Shown here: one piece after another, positions 47,391 to 58,972 of the stretch | Layout: each line of letters starts with the position of its first letter | How positions within the stretch are numbered: position 1 is the first letter of the stretch | Assembly (NCBI GenBank): GCA_028753945.1 | Contig: JAPNXP010000010.1 | Coordinates: 3,785,042 to 3,849,041, forward strand | Direction of reading: 5' to 3' | DNA from: Hexactinellida sp. DTS-2022 | Lineage: Eukaryota; Porifera; Hexactinellida | DNA: 64,000 bases | Made by a program: the position numbers and the translations under genes | Notes under the pieces: model-generated | Database searches by the model: none | What the model saw: only the letters and a program-made list of their open reading frames with translations | Told to the model about the DNA's origin: nothing

Positions 47391-50321
47391 TAGTCCAGCA
47401 AAATGGTGCAACATTGTGCATTTTCGAGATAAAAGTACCAAATTTTGCACAATTGTAGTATTATAGGTTCTGATCAACTTTAGCTATGGCACATAGCAGA
47501 ATTTTTGGAAGAACAAATTTTTCAGGGGGTCAAAAATTGGTGCCCAAACGAAATCGCCGGCAGTATAAATACAGGATATATCATTCAAATGCATTCTTAA
47601 CGACTTTATATTGTCAGATTCGTGCTTAGCACTTAATTTCCAGCATTTTGATAGGTATATTGACTATATTTGGTGAGAATATTTTTTGGTTTTCCATAGC
47701 AACGGTAAGAATGTGATAACATTCCGATCTCCCAATTTGGAGTAACCATATCTCTTGACCTCTTGTTCTTTTGGGTATGCCTACTGAGTGCGATTAGAAT
47801 ATTAGAAACACTCTAAATATTAATTGTTATGCCAAAAGTATGCATTTATCATATTCCTGCTCAAAGCCAAGATTTATCCAAGATCAAAAGTAGTAGTTGC
47901 TTGAAGGAGCACTTCTGTACTTTGATCACAGAAAAAGCCGCAAGAACATGTATTTGTACTTGTAATACTTCTAGGCAGGCTTGGACCGCCCATAGTTCCA
48001 TAGTGCAATGCCCACGCTCCCCCATGTATTCGTCCTTGTGTTAGGCCGGCTATGTTAACTTTTGTGATATATTTGACATTTGGATTTGTTATTGAATTGT
48101 ATACTATTTGGAGTTTCAATTTCCTCATGCTCACATTTTGTATTAATACCCTCGAATAATCTAGTATCGCACTTGTTGTACGTAGGTAATGAAATTTGGG
48201 TGAATAGTACTTGTAGCATTGTATCTGGCTTTCAAGGGCTTCGCAAAGGATCCAACTGGGGAGCTAACTGCTCACCCAGACCCCAAGTTGGCGATGCGAT
48301 GTTTAGAAACCACAATCCCCTTTATAACAAATCCTAAATGCACTCTGTCCCAGGGTCTTCATATTAAATTATTATACTCAGCTCCCCTGCAATCCTAATA
48401 GCCTCACCCACTACTACTTTCTGGCTACAGGCCTGCCTTGTGTAATAGTGATTTGTTAACCGCCCCCCCCCTCCCCCTAGTCATTTAATGGGACCACCCT
48501 TAAGAGAGGCGATTCCGATCCTGCTACTAGGTAAATGATTAGCTCTTTCAATCCCAACTAACATTTCATTACTATTTTCACTCATTTTACTCACAATATC
48601 GTCAAAATATTGGATGTTGTAACATATGCATCTTTTGTTCTTGAATCAAATGGACCTTTATGTTTTTATTAAGTATCTACTATATGGTATGAAACGCATT
48701 TACTCCAGTCCACACAATAATTCGAACTACATTGACCCATTTACACTAATTAGACAATAAAACTTGCATCAAAAAGGGCACCCAAGGGGAGGCTAGCTAG
48801 GAACATAGCACCCTTTCAGGGCTGTAGATGGGGCTAACACCGCATGCAGAGTGATATAAATAGTACGAGTATATAGTTTACATGTTGTTTATATAAAATC
48901 TGGGAGGACTTAAGACCCCTAGCTCCCCAGATCTACACCCTTGCCCCTTGAGATACTCTGGCCATACCCCTGACCCAATTTGGCTTCCCTCCATTTAATT
49001 ACTATTAAGCCAATGGTGTCTAAGCATTATATTAATACAGTAGTGAAAACACTTTTCACTACTGTACTTGTAATATATTGAAGTGATAAAATTCGAAATT
49101 CTCTGGATTCAATTCTAGTTTTTATACAGAACTTCCTCCAATTCAAGCGATGGCCCTTTGTCTATGAATCGCACAAAGTCCGCAAGTCTATCATCTCTCA
49201 TAGTTGTTCTGAGGTTGGTTGTTCAGCTATGATTCAAAATGGAATTTGTAAATACGAAAATCGGACTTAGTATACATGATTACTTCTCATAACATTGGAA
49301 TTTGGAAGTTAGTCTCTATCTCAATAATAAATCCGTTCTATAACGACCTATCACTCTAATATAATCGGGAAAACAAACAAACAAACAAGCAAAAAAGAAA
49401 AAGCACAACAATCGAATTTTAATAATATAAATTTATCGTCCCATGCAGCCAGAAAGAGCGAGATATCCCACTAATACATTTGTTTGATAAAAAGTGAGAA
49501 GCGGCTGAATCAGTTTTAACACTAATATCTGATGGCGTTACAACAACATAAAAACTAGTCATAATTGTGATTAATTATAACAGTCCAATAACTAAAATGG
49601 TAACTATTTAAAACCACATTTAAATATTTGCAGGGTGACGCAAACCCACATATGGAAGTAAGCTGGCAGATCCCTCCCTATAGCATGCTTATGGCCAGCT
49701 CACGAACAAAACGGCCCTACCAAGAGTCTCCTTGGCACTGTCTCAGTCCGCCCTAGTTGCATAAATACAATTACTGAAATGGTTCACTAATTTTGGGACA
49801 AAATATTGAGGGATCATAGGTATTAAAATGGCGAATCAAATTAGCAGGATATGAAAATGCATACTTTTGGATCGAAATTAATATTTAGAGTGTTCATAAT
49901 AGTATATTCGCACTCAGTACGCATACCCAAGAAGAACAAGGGGTCACTCGATTTGGTTACTCCAAATTGGGAGATCGGAATGTTATCACATTCTTATCGT
50001 TACTATGGAAAACCAAAAAATATTCTCACCAAATATAGTCAATATACCTATCAAAATGCTGGAAATTAAGTGCTGAGCACGAATCTTATAATATGAAGTC
50101 GTTAAGGATGCATTTGAATGAGATATACTGTATTTATACTGCCGGCGATTTCGTTTGCGCACCCATTTTTGACACCCTGAAAAATTTGTTCTTCCAAAAA
50201 TTCTGCTATGTGCCATAGCTGAAGTTGATCAGAATCTATAATACTACAATTGTGCAAAATTTGGTACTTTTATCTCGAAAATGCACAATTCGACCATTTC
50301 CTGCACCATATTGCTGGACTA
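47391..50321. mobile_element. Long-TIR element with TAA target duplication (PIF/Harbinger-like?)
   Basis: The arms 47391-47830 and 49855-50321 are inverted copies of over 400 bp, starting TAGTCCAGCAAAATGGTGC. The flanking TAA on both sides fits the satellite word CTCATAAGCC, so TAA is the target duplication, as in PIF/Harbinger elements. No transposase frame is present. Arms contain GCACATAGCAGAATTTTTGG and CGGCGATTTCGTTTG. The interior holds further small GC-rich insertions. Confidence 0.75.
48817..48953. mobile_element. Small MITE candidate inside the long-TIR element
   Basis: CAGGGCTGTAGATGGGGCT and AGCTCCCCAGATCTACACCC-TTG are inverted ends with several mismatches. Target duplication is weak. 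hAT-like ends. Confidence 0.5.
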
Positions 50322-50463
50322 TAAGCCTGCACAAACAAACAAATTTCTAATAATATTATTGAATATATCCCGACGAACTCACTATAGAATAGTTATTTCG
50401 CCCCGCAGACCAAGAAATCTAAAATAATAACAGTGCTTATAATGCTTCCAAGTAAGTTATGTC
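50322..50463 (+). repeat. Satellite tract (CCGCAGACC variant)
   Basis: TAAGCCTGCACAAAC, CCCGACGAACTCACTATAG and CCGCAGACCAAGAAATC mark the longer monomer variant. Confidence 0.85.
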
Positions 50464-51973
50464 GTGACCTTCGTTATATAAGGCCTTACTACTGAGTTAA
50501 TTTTGCTGGACCATGGATTACTTAAGGTTAAATTACGGCAGATTCATGTAAAAAAACACATAAATTTCGTTTTGAAGTAAGATGTTTAATTTTCACATAT
50601 ATAATAGAAGACATTATAGCTATATCGAAACTGAAAACGAAATCGAATTATTTTGAATAAATTCGATTTTATGGGGCGTGCAGTTTTATGGTAATACAAA
50701 AGTCCCATAGGGGGATTTCTTCAGACTCCACCTGATAAGTGTGTCGATCTCAAGATCATTATTAGCTAAAGACATATTATGTGCGATATATCACATAGAT
50801 CATCGTTATATGCTGTAGGTGACTGGTTTAGAATTTTGATTTGACCTAAATAAAAAAAGTTGCGACCTTTTGAACTAAAGAAATCATTAAAAAGGTCATG
50901 TTTTTTATGAGATATTTGATAAAATGTTTGAAAAATAATTTCAGAGTCATAATTCAAAAATGTAAACCGACTACCAACTCCGTACGCTTATAATCTTTCA
51001 ATATTGATTCTGATAACAAACATTGATGGCCGCATTGCCAAATTACACTATAATATCGACCACCACTTTTTGAAATCGCCCTATGGGAGATTTGTATTAT
51101 CCAAATATTGAAACCGACAAAAAATAAAAAGTATAATATATTGAGACATTTTCTTTTTTGTTTATTGCTTTGTATCGTACCTTGATCTATTTCTAACAAT
51201 TACAGATTAATACAAGAGATTTCATTCCCGTGGGGTAATTTAACCTTAAAGGCCATTGATTATTAGATAACATATATTTAACTCAATAGCTAATAATGAG
51301 AGACCTGAGAAATGCAATTTAATTATATAGGAACTTAGGAACATTATATCAAGGCATACATAACACCCTTTAGAATTGTGATATCCCACCGGTCCACCAT
51401 TTGTTTACGTAATCGCTATTTTTCGTGGGAATTATCGAATTTTTATAGCCTGCTTTTAACATAGTTAAACGCGTTATAAATTTTCAAAATTGGAAGATGA
51501 GGATGTCCATAACCAGTTGAATGAAATATATCTAAATTGTAAATGAAATGTTGACACATTCCTCGTTTTTTTGGGAAATGAATATTTCTTAAAATGAGCC
51601 ATAAAAAATATCTATTTTATGTTATTTATGCTAGTACTGATTTATCCGCAATTGGAAACTTCCTATTCATTGATAATACATTTTCTAGGCCTAACTTCAA
51701 TAAACTTTGAGATAATGAGATTATTAGCACTTAATTCTTCATATGGAAATAATCTCAGTTATCTCATTATCTAATCAAATGGTGTATATCACAATTCTAA
51801 AGTGTGTTATGTATATCCTGATATAATGTTCCTAACTTCCTAAATAATAATAATGCATTTCTCAGGTATGTCATTACTAGCATTTGAGATAAAGATATGT
51901 TAGCTAATAATCAATGGCCTTAAAGTAATCCATGGTTCTGAGTAGTAGTAAGGCCTTATATAACGAAGGTCAC
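50464..51973. mobile_element. P-type MITE, 1.5 kb
   Basis: Ends GTGACCTTCGTTATATAAGG and its inverse are perfect. Flanks GTTATGTC and GGTATGTC match at seven of eight, the 8 bp size expected of P elements. The end resembles that of copy B (GTGACCTACGTTATAATAAGG). The arms carry GACCATGGATTACTTAAGG. Further inverted pairs inside (AAAGGCCATTGATTATTAG near 51250 and its inverse near 51910) make a multi-step foldback. No transposase frame. Confidence 0.82.
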
Positions 51974-52036
51974 GGTATGTCGATTACCCATAAGCCCTGC
52001 TCAAACAAACAAATTTATAAGAATATTATAGAAAAA
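51974..52036 (+). repeat. Satellite tract
   Basis: CCCATAAGCCCTGCTCAAAC continues the longer variant monomer interrupted by the P-type MITE. Confidence 0.8.
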
Positions 52037-52575
52037 CTAGCGCGGTAAGCTTGCTAGGTCGCTTCGCGGTAGAACACAACCACACACAAGCCGATTCGCG
52101 GTTGGTGTGTGGTTTATATACTCCTAATATTGATTATAAAGCATAAATAGGCCTAAAATAGTGGAATTTAACAATGTAGAAATTTAGTGATTACGTCATC
52201 ATGCGATAATGAGTAAGCATATTGGCAATCTGGTGAGACCAACGTATCCGCATCATTAATGTCCATGTTCCATTAAATTTTCAGATTTTTATCTCTTAGA
52301 GGGCGCGAATTATGTGCGATTAAGTTAATTTTCAGGGTTCTCGAAATGTGACAATGGCGTCATAAATTGTCGAAGTGTGAGAAATTTTGAGTGAAAACCT
52401 CAAATTGTTGACGGGTGCCAAAAGTTACCCCTATATGCCAAAAATACATTTGGAAACGTGAAATATAACGCTTTTTCAATTTTTAAAATTGGAGCCCTCA
52501 GCCTCAAGTTAAAAACCCCGAGATCACGACGTTCCATTCCTTATCTAAAGGAGTCTATGGTTTTAATAGTATAGA
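52037..52575 (-). mobile_element. Non-autonomous Helitron, minus strand
   Basis: On the plus strand it starts CTAGCGCGG, followed by the family hairpin region (ACCACACACAAGCCG) and ends GTTTTAATAGTATAGA, the inverse of TCTATACTATTAAAAC. It is preceded by A and followed by T within a satellite word, without duplication. Confidence 0.85.
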
Positions 52576-52994
52576 TAATCCTGACCAAAGCACTATAGAA
52601 TAGTTATTTGGCCCCGCAGACCAAAAAATCTAAAATGATAACAGTTCTTATAATTCTCTCAAACTGATTCATTTAGAATTGTCATAACCTGTGCGCAATA
52701 GTACCTCTCTATAATGACAATTGTGCTTATTATGCTCCCCAACTAAGAAATATACATTTGTCATAAACGGTGCGCAAAGTAACTCTCTATAATAACATCA
52801 GTCATTATTATGTTCCCACCTAAGTAATATATTTACTTATAAACGGTGCGCAAAAGTACCTCTCTATAATAACAACTGTGCACATTATGCTCCCCGATAA
52901 AGAAATATACATTTGTCATAAACGGTGCGCAAAGGTACCTCTCCATAAAAACAACAGTCCAGATTATGTTCCCAACTAGTAATTTATTTACTAA
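52576..52994 (+). repeat. Satellite tract
   Basis: Monomers resume with AATCCTGACCAAAGCACTATAG and pass into alternating GCTTATTATGCTCCCC and GTCATTATTATGTTCCCACC types. Confidence 0.88.
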
Positions 52995-53487
52995 CTAACG
53001 CACTTCGCTTGCCTGATCGCTTCGCGGCAGAACAAACCACACACCAACCGCTCGCGATTGGTGTGTGGTTTATATACTCCTAATATTGATTACAAAGCGT
53101 AAATATGCCTAAATAGTCAAATTTAACAATGTGAAGTTTAAATGATTACGTCATGATGCGATAATGATAAGCATATTGACAATCTGGTGTGACAACGTGT
53201 CCGCATCACTAATGTCCATGTTCTATAAAATTTTCAGATTTTTATCTCTCAGAGGGCGGGAAATATATGCGGTTAAGTGAAATTTGAGAGTCCTCTAAAT
53301 GTGACAATGACGTCATAACTTGTCGGAGTGTGAGAAATTTTGAGTGGAAACCTCAACTTGTTGGCGGGTGTTAAAGGTTACCCCTATATGCCAAAAATCT
53401 AATTTGGAAACCGTCCACTTTCTTGAATGAACTCGGAACATACAAACAAATGTTTATACACCCAGCCTTGTGTTTTAATAGTATAGA
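52995..53487 (-). mobile_element. Non-autonomous Helitron, minus strand (second copy)
   Basis: The 3' end has CTAACGCACTTCGCTTGCC (a changed CTAG), the hairpin ACCACACACCAACCG and a 5' end reading GTGTTTTAATAGTATAGA at 53487. The body is colinear with the other Helitron copies, including CAACTTGTTGGCGGGTG. Confidence 0.83.
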
Positions 53488-54499
53488 TAAACGGTACACA
53501 AAAGTACCTCTCTATAATAACACCAGCCTTTATTATGCTCCCCAAATAAGAAATATACATTAGTCATAGACGGTGCCCAAAAGTACATCTCTATAATAAC
53601 AACAGTCTTAATTATGCTCCCCGACTAAGAAATATACATTTGTCATAAACGGTGCGCAAAAGTACCCCACTATAATTACAACTTTATTTATTAAGCTCCC
53701 CTTTAAAGAAATATACTTTTGTCATAAACGGTGCGCAAAAGTGCCTCTCTATAATAACAACAGTCCAGATTATGTTAACAACAAAGTATTATATTTACTC
53801 ATAAACGGTGCGCAATAGTACCTCTCTATAATAACAAATGTGCTTATTATGCTCCCAGACTAAGAAATACACATTTGTCATAAACGGTGCGCAAAGGTAC
53901 CTCCCTGATACAAAAACTGTCCAGATTATGTCAACAACAAAGTGATATATTTCCTCCTAAACGGTGCGCAATAGTACCTCTCTTAATAATAACTGTGCTT
54001 ATTTTGCTCCCCGATAAAGAAATATACATTGGTCAGAAACGGTGCGAAAAAGTACCCTCTATAATAACAACAGTCCAGATTATGTTAACAACAAAGTATT
54101 ATATTTACTCATAAACGGTGCGCAATAGTACCTCTCTATAATAACAATTGTGCTTATTATGCTCCCCGACAAAGAAATATACATTTGTCATAAACGGTGC
54201 GCAAAAGTACCTCTCTATAATAACAACAGTCCAGATCTTGTTCTCAACTAAGCAACATATTTACTCATAAAAGGTTCGCAAAAGAACCTCTCTATAATTT
54301 TAACTGAGCACATTTAGATCACCGACTAAGAAATATACATTTGCCAAAAACGGTGCGCAAAGGACCTCTCTATAATAACAACAGTCCAGATTTAGTTCCC
54401 AACTAAAGTAATATATTTACTCCTAAACGGTGCGCAATTGTACCTCTCTATAATAACAACTGTGCTTATTATGCTCCCCTTTAAAGAAATATACATTTG
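53488..54499 (+). repeat. Satellite core with alternating monomers
   Basis: The GGTGCGC word recurs at 53651, 53730, 53807, 53886, 53963, 54041, 54117 and 54196, spacings of 76-79 bp. Two monomer types alternate: type A with GTGCTTATTATGCTCCC, type B with GTCCAGATTATGTT. The higher-order unit is therefore a dimer of about 156 bp. Confidence 0.93.
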
Positions 54500-54920
54500 C
54501 AGGCCCGTAGCACGCCAACATTAATTGGTGCGGCCAGTAACGTCACCATATTTATTATAAACAGACATGACTTTTTGTACTTTATACGCCCTTTTACTCT
54601 ATCTTTTAAGCTACGCAACAAGGGAAATGCAAAAAATTACATAATTCTAATAAAATTTTATACAGTCTTTATTGAAGTGTAGCAAGAGTTGCTACTTGCT
54701 AAATAATATAATGTTTACAAATACGATATATTATAATGGTACCGAACAGTTTGGCGGTGGCAGTAGCACCTATGCCACACCTGTAGCAGTTGTGTTTATC
54801 AATACCATAATGCTGCTCCTATAGTTGTCAATGTCTCAAATGTGTTCTCGAATATTTGTGTGTGCAGGTGCGGCAGGTGCGGCCATGGCCGCACCTGCCG
54901 CACCTGCTCCTACGGCCCTG
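54500..54920. mobile_element. hAT-like MITE with 5 bp target duplication
   Basis: Ends CAGGCCCGTAG and CTACGGCCCTG are inverted repeats. ATTTG is repeated on both sides, and the satellite word ACATTTGTCAT shows the empty site. The perfect palindrome GCGGCCATGGCCGC near 54885 lies in a GCACCTGCCGCACC repeat. A 5 bp duplication with CAGG ends fits a hAT subgroup. Confidence 0.82.
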
Positions 54921-55510
54921 ATTTGTCATAAACGGTGCGAAAACTAGCTCTCCATAATAACATCAGTGCTTATTATGGTCCCAACTAAGTGATATAAATA
55001 CTCATAAAAGGTGCGCAATATTACCTCACTATAATAACAACTGTGCTTATTATGCTCCCCAAAAGAAATATACATTTGTCATAAACGGTGCGCAAAATTA
55101 CCTCTCTATAATTACAACAGACAGATTATGTTCCCAAAAGTAATATATTTACTCATAAACGGTGCGCAAAAGTACTTCTCTATAATAACAACAGTGCTTA
55201 TTGTGCTCCCAACTTAGTAATATACATTTGTCATTATCGATGCGAAAATTACATCTATAATAATAACAGTGCTTATAATGCAGTCCAAGTAGGTAATCTA
55301 TTTACTCATAAACCCTGCACAAACGAACTAATCTATAATAATTTTATTCCACATAATCCTCACTAACTCACTAAAGAATCCTTATTTTCCGGCCGCAGAC
55401 CAAGAAATCTCAAATAATAAAAGTGCTCATAATGCTTCCAAGAAAAGTAATGTATATTACTCATAAGCCGTGCTCAAACGAACAAATATATAATAAAATT
55501 ATTGAATATA
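54921..55510 (+). repeat. Satellite tract
   Basis: Alternating monomers continue, then change to the longer CCGGCCGCAGACC variant near 55390. Confidence 0.88.
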
Positions 55511-56474
55511 CAGTGGAACTCGCTTAGTACGTATTCGGCTTAAGACGTACTCTCGGATATTACGTACTGTTCTCTAATAACCGATTTTTCCTCCTATCTG
55601 ATCCATTATATATGATTCGGTTAATACGTCCTGGGATAAGACGTACCTCGGATAAGACGTACCAATTTCTAATCCCAAGTAAATATAATATATCTATAGA
55701 TTCTATACTATTAAAACACAAGGGTGGGTGTGTGTATATGTGTATATATATATTTGTTTGTATGTTCCGAGTTGATTGAAGAAAGTGGACGGTTTCCAAA
55801 TGTGATTTTTGGCATATAGGGGTACCCTTTGGCACCAGACAACAAGTTGAGGTTTCCACTCAAAATTTATCACACCTCGACAAGTTATGACGTCATTGTC
55901 ACATTTCGAGAACCCAGAAAAATCACTTAATCGCACATAATTCCCGCCCTCTAAGAGATAAAAATCTGAAAATTTAATAGAACATGTACATTAATGACGC
56001 GGACATGTTGGTCACACCAGATCGCCACTATGCTAACTCATTACCGCATGATGACGTAATCATTAAAATTTCACATTGTTAAATTTGACTATTTAGGCCT
56101 ATTTACGCTGTATAATCAATAATGGGAGTGAATAAACCACACACCAACCGCGAAGCGGTTGGTGTTTGGTTGTGTTCGGCTGCGAAACGACCTAGCAAGC
56201 GAAGCGCGCTAGTGTATTTTAATTCGGTTAGCACGTACTCTAGAAAACTATCAGCAGAACTCAGTTATTATTTGGTTTAAGTGAGTAGTTGACAACTAAA
56301 ATACTTTAATCATATCGTTTAGTATCTTGTATACCTGTATACCATACATCGATTCACATCATTGGTCAAGTCATTATTTCGACTTGTGGATTATGCCTAC
56401 GGATAAGACCAACCTCGGTCAGTACGTACTTTTTCTTGTCTCCCAAGGTGGTACGTCTTAACCGAGTTCCACTG
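55511..56474. mobile_element. TA-inserting element (pogo-like ends) split by a Helitron
   Basis: Left end CAGTGGAACTCGCTTAGTAC and right end GTCTTAACCGAGTTCCACTG are inverted repeats, bordered by TA. Repeated TAAGACGTACCTCGG words fill both arms. The Helitron at 55702-56212 sits in the middle and is therefore younger. Without it the element is about 450 bp. Confidence 0.85.
55702..56212 (+). mobile_element. Non-autonomous Helitron nested in a TA element
   Basis: It begins TCTATACTATTAAAACACAA and ends GCGAAGCGCGCTAG followed by T. The hairpin ACCAACCGCGAAGCGGTTGG precedes the end. It is close to the 14038 copy over most of its body but lacks the TTTAGGGACATA repeats. Confidence 0.88.
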
Positions 56475-56631
56475 TAATCCTGACCAACTCACTATAGAAT
56501 AGTAATTTCGCCCCGCAGACCTAAAAATCTAAAATAATAACAGTTCTTATAATTCTCTCAAAATAATTCATTTAGAATAGTAATAACCTGTGCGCAATAG
56601 TACCTCTCTATAATAACAACTGTGCTTATTA
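56475..56631 (+). repeat. Satellite tract
   Basis: AATCCTGACCAACTCACTATAG and ACAACTGTGCTTATTA show one longer and one standard monomer. Confidence 0.85.
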
Positions 56632-56902
56632 AGGATGCTGAACGCGAAAATGTGATGAATTTAATGTTAACAATGGAAACGAGTTTATGCTGCTATGTTG
56701 TAGTTCAATAGCATAATTTACCTAGAAGTGTAATTTTCCAAAAATCACACTTCTAGGACCTTCCCTGAGGCTATTCAGTGACGTCATTTTTATAGAAATG
56801 ACCAAATATGGAGATTTTTTGCAATATTTTATACTTTTATAAAGTTTTCTTTATATATATATAGCATTCAAGTATCAGAACCAGATTATTCTATATTTTA
56901 AG

Positions 56903-56973
56903 CCGTGGTGGACGTTTGGGTAGCGAACTGGCCAGCCGAGGGCGCAGCCCGGGTTCGAACCCCAGTCGTACCA
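56903..56973 (+). tRNA. tRNA-like sequence (relic or SINE head)
   Basis: CCGTGGTGGACGTTTGGGTAGC starts it and GGGTTCGAACCCCAG, a perfect B box, follows at the right distance, then TCGTACCA with a CCA-like end. The T arm pairs four of five bases. The acceptor stem pairs poorly and the A box is degenerate, so I doubt a working tRNA. A tRNA-derived SINE remnant within the 2.25 kb element is more likely. Confidence 0.45.
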
Positions 56974-57289
56974 ATTCTTTTTATCCAATCTTTTTGTCTA
57001 TTAGCTAATCAAGTGATTACATCACTTGCTCATACCTTGATACTTCCGGCAATACTGTTTACAACATTGTATTAGATAAACATTTTTGCGGTTTTCAAAA
57101 AGCATATTTATTATTAGTAATCATCAAATACGTGGACTCGAGCAATAGTTTGTTTGATAAGTATAAATTCCTGGATTATAGGAATTTCACATGACTTCAA
57201 ACCTAGATATTTCTTTTACAACAATATTGTGAAATATTTCTCCTCATATGTAGATCATTAGATTATTAGCATATGTCTTCGGGGTAATG

Positions 57290-57490
57290 CGGAAATGGTT
57301 CGATTTTTTCAAAATAGGAAATAGTTCGAACAAAAAAGGAAATAGTTCGAATTTCATTTTGTATTGTTGGACCATGGATTCAAGCCGGGATTTTCTCATA
57401 TCCATGGTGCAACAACACAAAAAAATTCGAACAATTTCCGGTTTTGGTTTTTCGAACAATTTCCGGTTTTAGTTTTTCGAACCATTTCCA
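57290..57490. repeat. Foldback of TTCGAACAATTTCC repeats
   Basis: GGAAATAGTTCGAA occurs twice on the left. Its inverse TTCGAACAATTTCCGG and near copies occur three times on the right. GGACCATGGATTCAAGCC and ATATCCATGGTG are paired near the middle. Confidence 0.7.
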
Positions 57491-58880
57491 GCATACCCTA
57501 ACCGGCTTATTATTCAGCAACCGACAGTTCTCAGGAACCCAACCGAATGTGGGCACATTGTGATAGTTGCACATAGTTTGAAGAACACTCCTGTCATCCC
57601 GACAGCGAGGTTCATCAGTCTTCCCCGATTCTTTACCCATGTCTTCCCGATCCTTTGACACCTTTATCTTCACAGCACACTACTTGACTAACAACTCCCC
57701 TTCCGAGCTTTTACTTTTTTCTTCTCAAGCGAATATCTTCTTCCACGAATCTTCCTCTACTCCTTCCTTGTCGCAGGTTCCAAAAATACCCAGACATTTG
57801 ATGGCAAACGTTGCACATCCCCCTAATCAGTTCCTCACAGTATTCTATTGAAACGACAGCTCTCAAGTGTAAGCAACATTCGTTCAAAGTCCATAAACGG
57901 AGATATTGTAACTGATTTACATTCTACAGCAATCAAATAAATGCCACGTTGAGACTATTGGAAAACGCAATTGAGGCTCTAGCAAGAAGGACATGCACAG
58001 TCGGACACTCCAATAACGACTGATAGAGTGGACGGATAAAACAAGTCCTTCTCCTGGATGAAGGGAGGTAGCAGTTATAGCCCCAAACCTACTGTGGCTC
58101 AGAAGTTACCCCTAGACCACCCACGACGATGCCAACCAGATCCCGACCGTAGGGAGGGGGAGGCAGGGAAATTTAACAGCACGCCTTGAAAAGGGAGTTT
58201 AACGCCGCATGATCGTTGCATGATACATCCAAGTCATTCAACGACTCAAATGAGGACCTACTAGGATGAAAAACAATTGATTTGCATGTATAGTGAATGG
58301 GAATAATCAAAAAAACTTTGAACGCTTGTTTCTCAAAACACGAATTTTTAGACTTTGGGAGGTTTTATGTCAAAAGTTATTGAGCGGAATTAGTTAAAAC
58401 TTTCAGATCTCCTTCTATACAATATAACTAATAAATCTGACCTTGATTGTAGAGATCCAACAATTTCTTCCTATTTATTTAACTCGTTTCAAGGTAAAAT
58501 TGTCCAAATTTGACCCTTTTTTGCCAAAACAGGGCATAAATAATTCCAGAATGGAAAGTAAGTACGCTACAGTTCCAGTCAAGGTCAATTTTTTATTCCT
58601 AGTAATGATGAATATACAGTATAATTTTTAGAACTTACGCCCTAACAGTTTCTGCTGGAATTCCTCGAAAAGTTTTGATTCTATTGTATTACGTCAATGG
58701 GAAGCCAATGCACACATTTTCTTATAGCATGCCAAAAATAGAATTCTCAAAAATGCTCTAAAGTACTAAATATCTTAGTTAGGGTCATAGATCTTACGTT
58801 TATAGTGATTTAACATTAATTGAATAAAACTGTAGAAACTACCCATATACTACCTAATAGAATTTCGCGTTCAGCATCCT

Positions 58881-58972
58881 TATGCTCCCAGATAAAGAAA
58901 TATTCATTTGTCAGAAACGGTGCGCAAAAGTACCTCTCTATAATAACAACTGTGTTTATTATGCTCCCCACA
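58881..58972 (+). repeat. Satellite tract, single monomer
   Basis: TATGCTCCCAGATAAAGAAA through GTGTTTATTATGCTCCCC is one standard monomer left between two insertions. Confidence 0.85.

Larger units (their letters stand above)
56632..58880. mobile_element. 2.25 kb TA-flanked element with AGGATGCTGAACGCG ends
   Basis: Ends AGGATGCTGAACGCGAAA and TTTCGCGTTCAGCATCCT are perfect inverted repeats. The satellite word CTTATTATGCTCC shows insertion at TA, the target of Tc1/mariner-like elements. The interior carries a tRNA-like sequence, a foldback and a GC-richer patch (57960-58260) ending in AGGGAGGGGGAGGC. No transposase frame was recognised; a minus frame at 57673-57380 has no known motif. Confidence 0.75.

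Noticed and set aside
48817-48953. 8 bp target duplication for this MITE
   Set aside because: The best flank comparison was too poor to call.
53887-54114. Open frame within the satellite
   Set aside because: Periodic satellite DNA gives such frames by chance.
56903-56973. Functional tRNA gene
   Set aside because: The acceptor stem pairs poorly and the A box is degenerate; only the B box and T arm are good.
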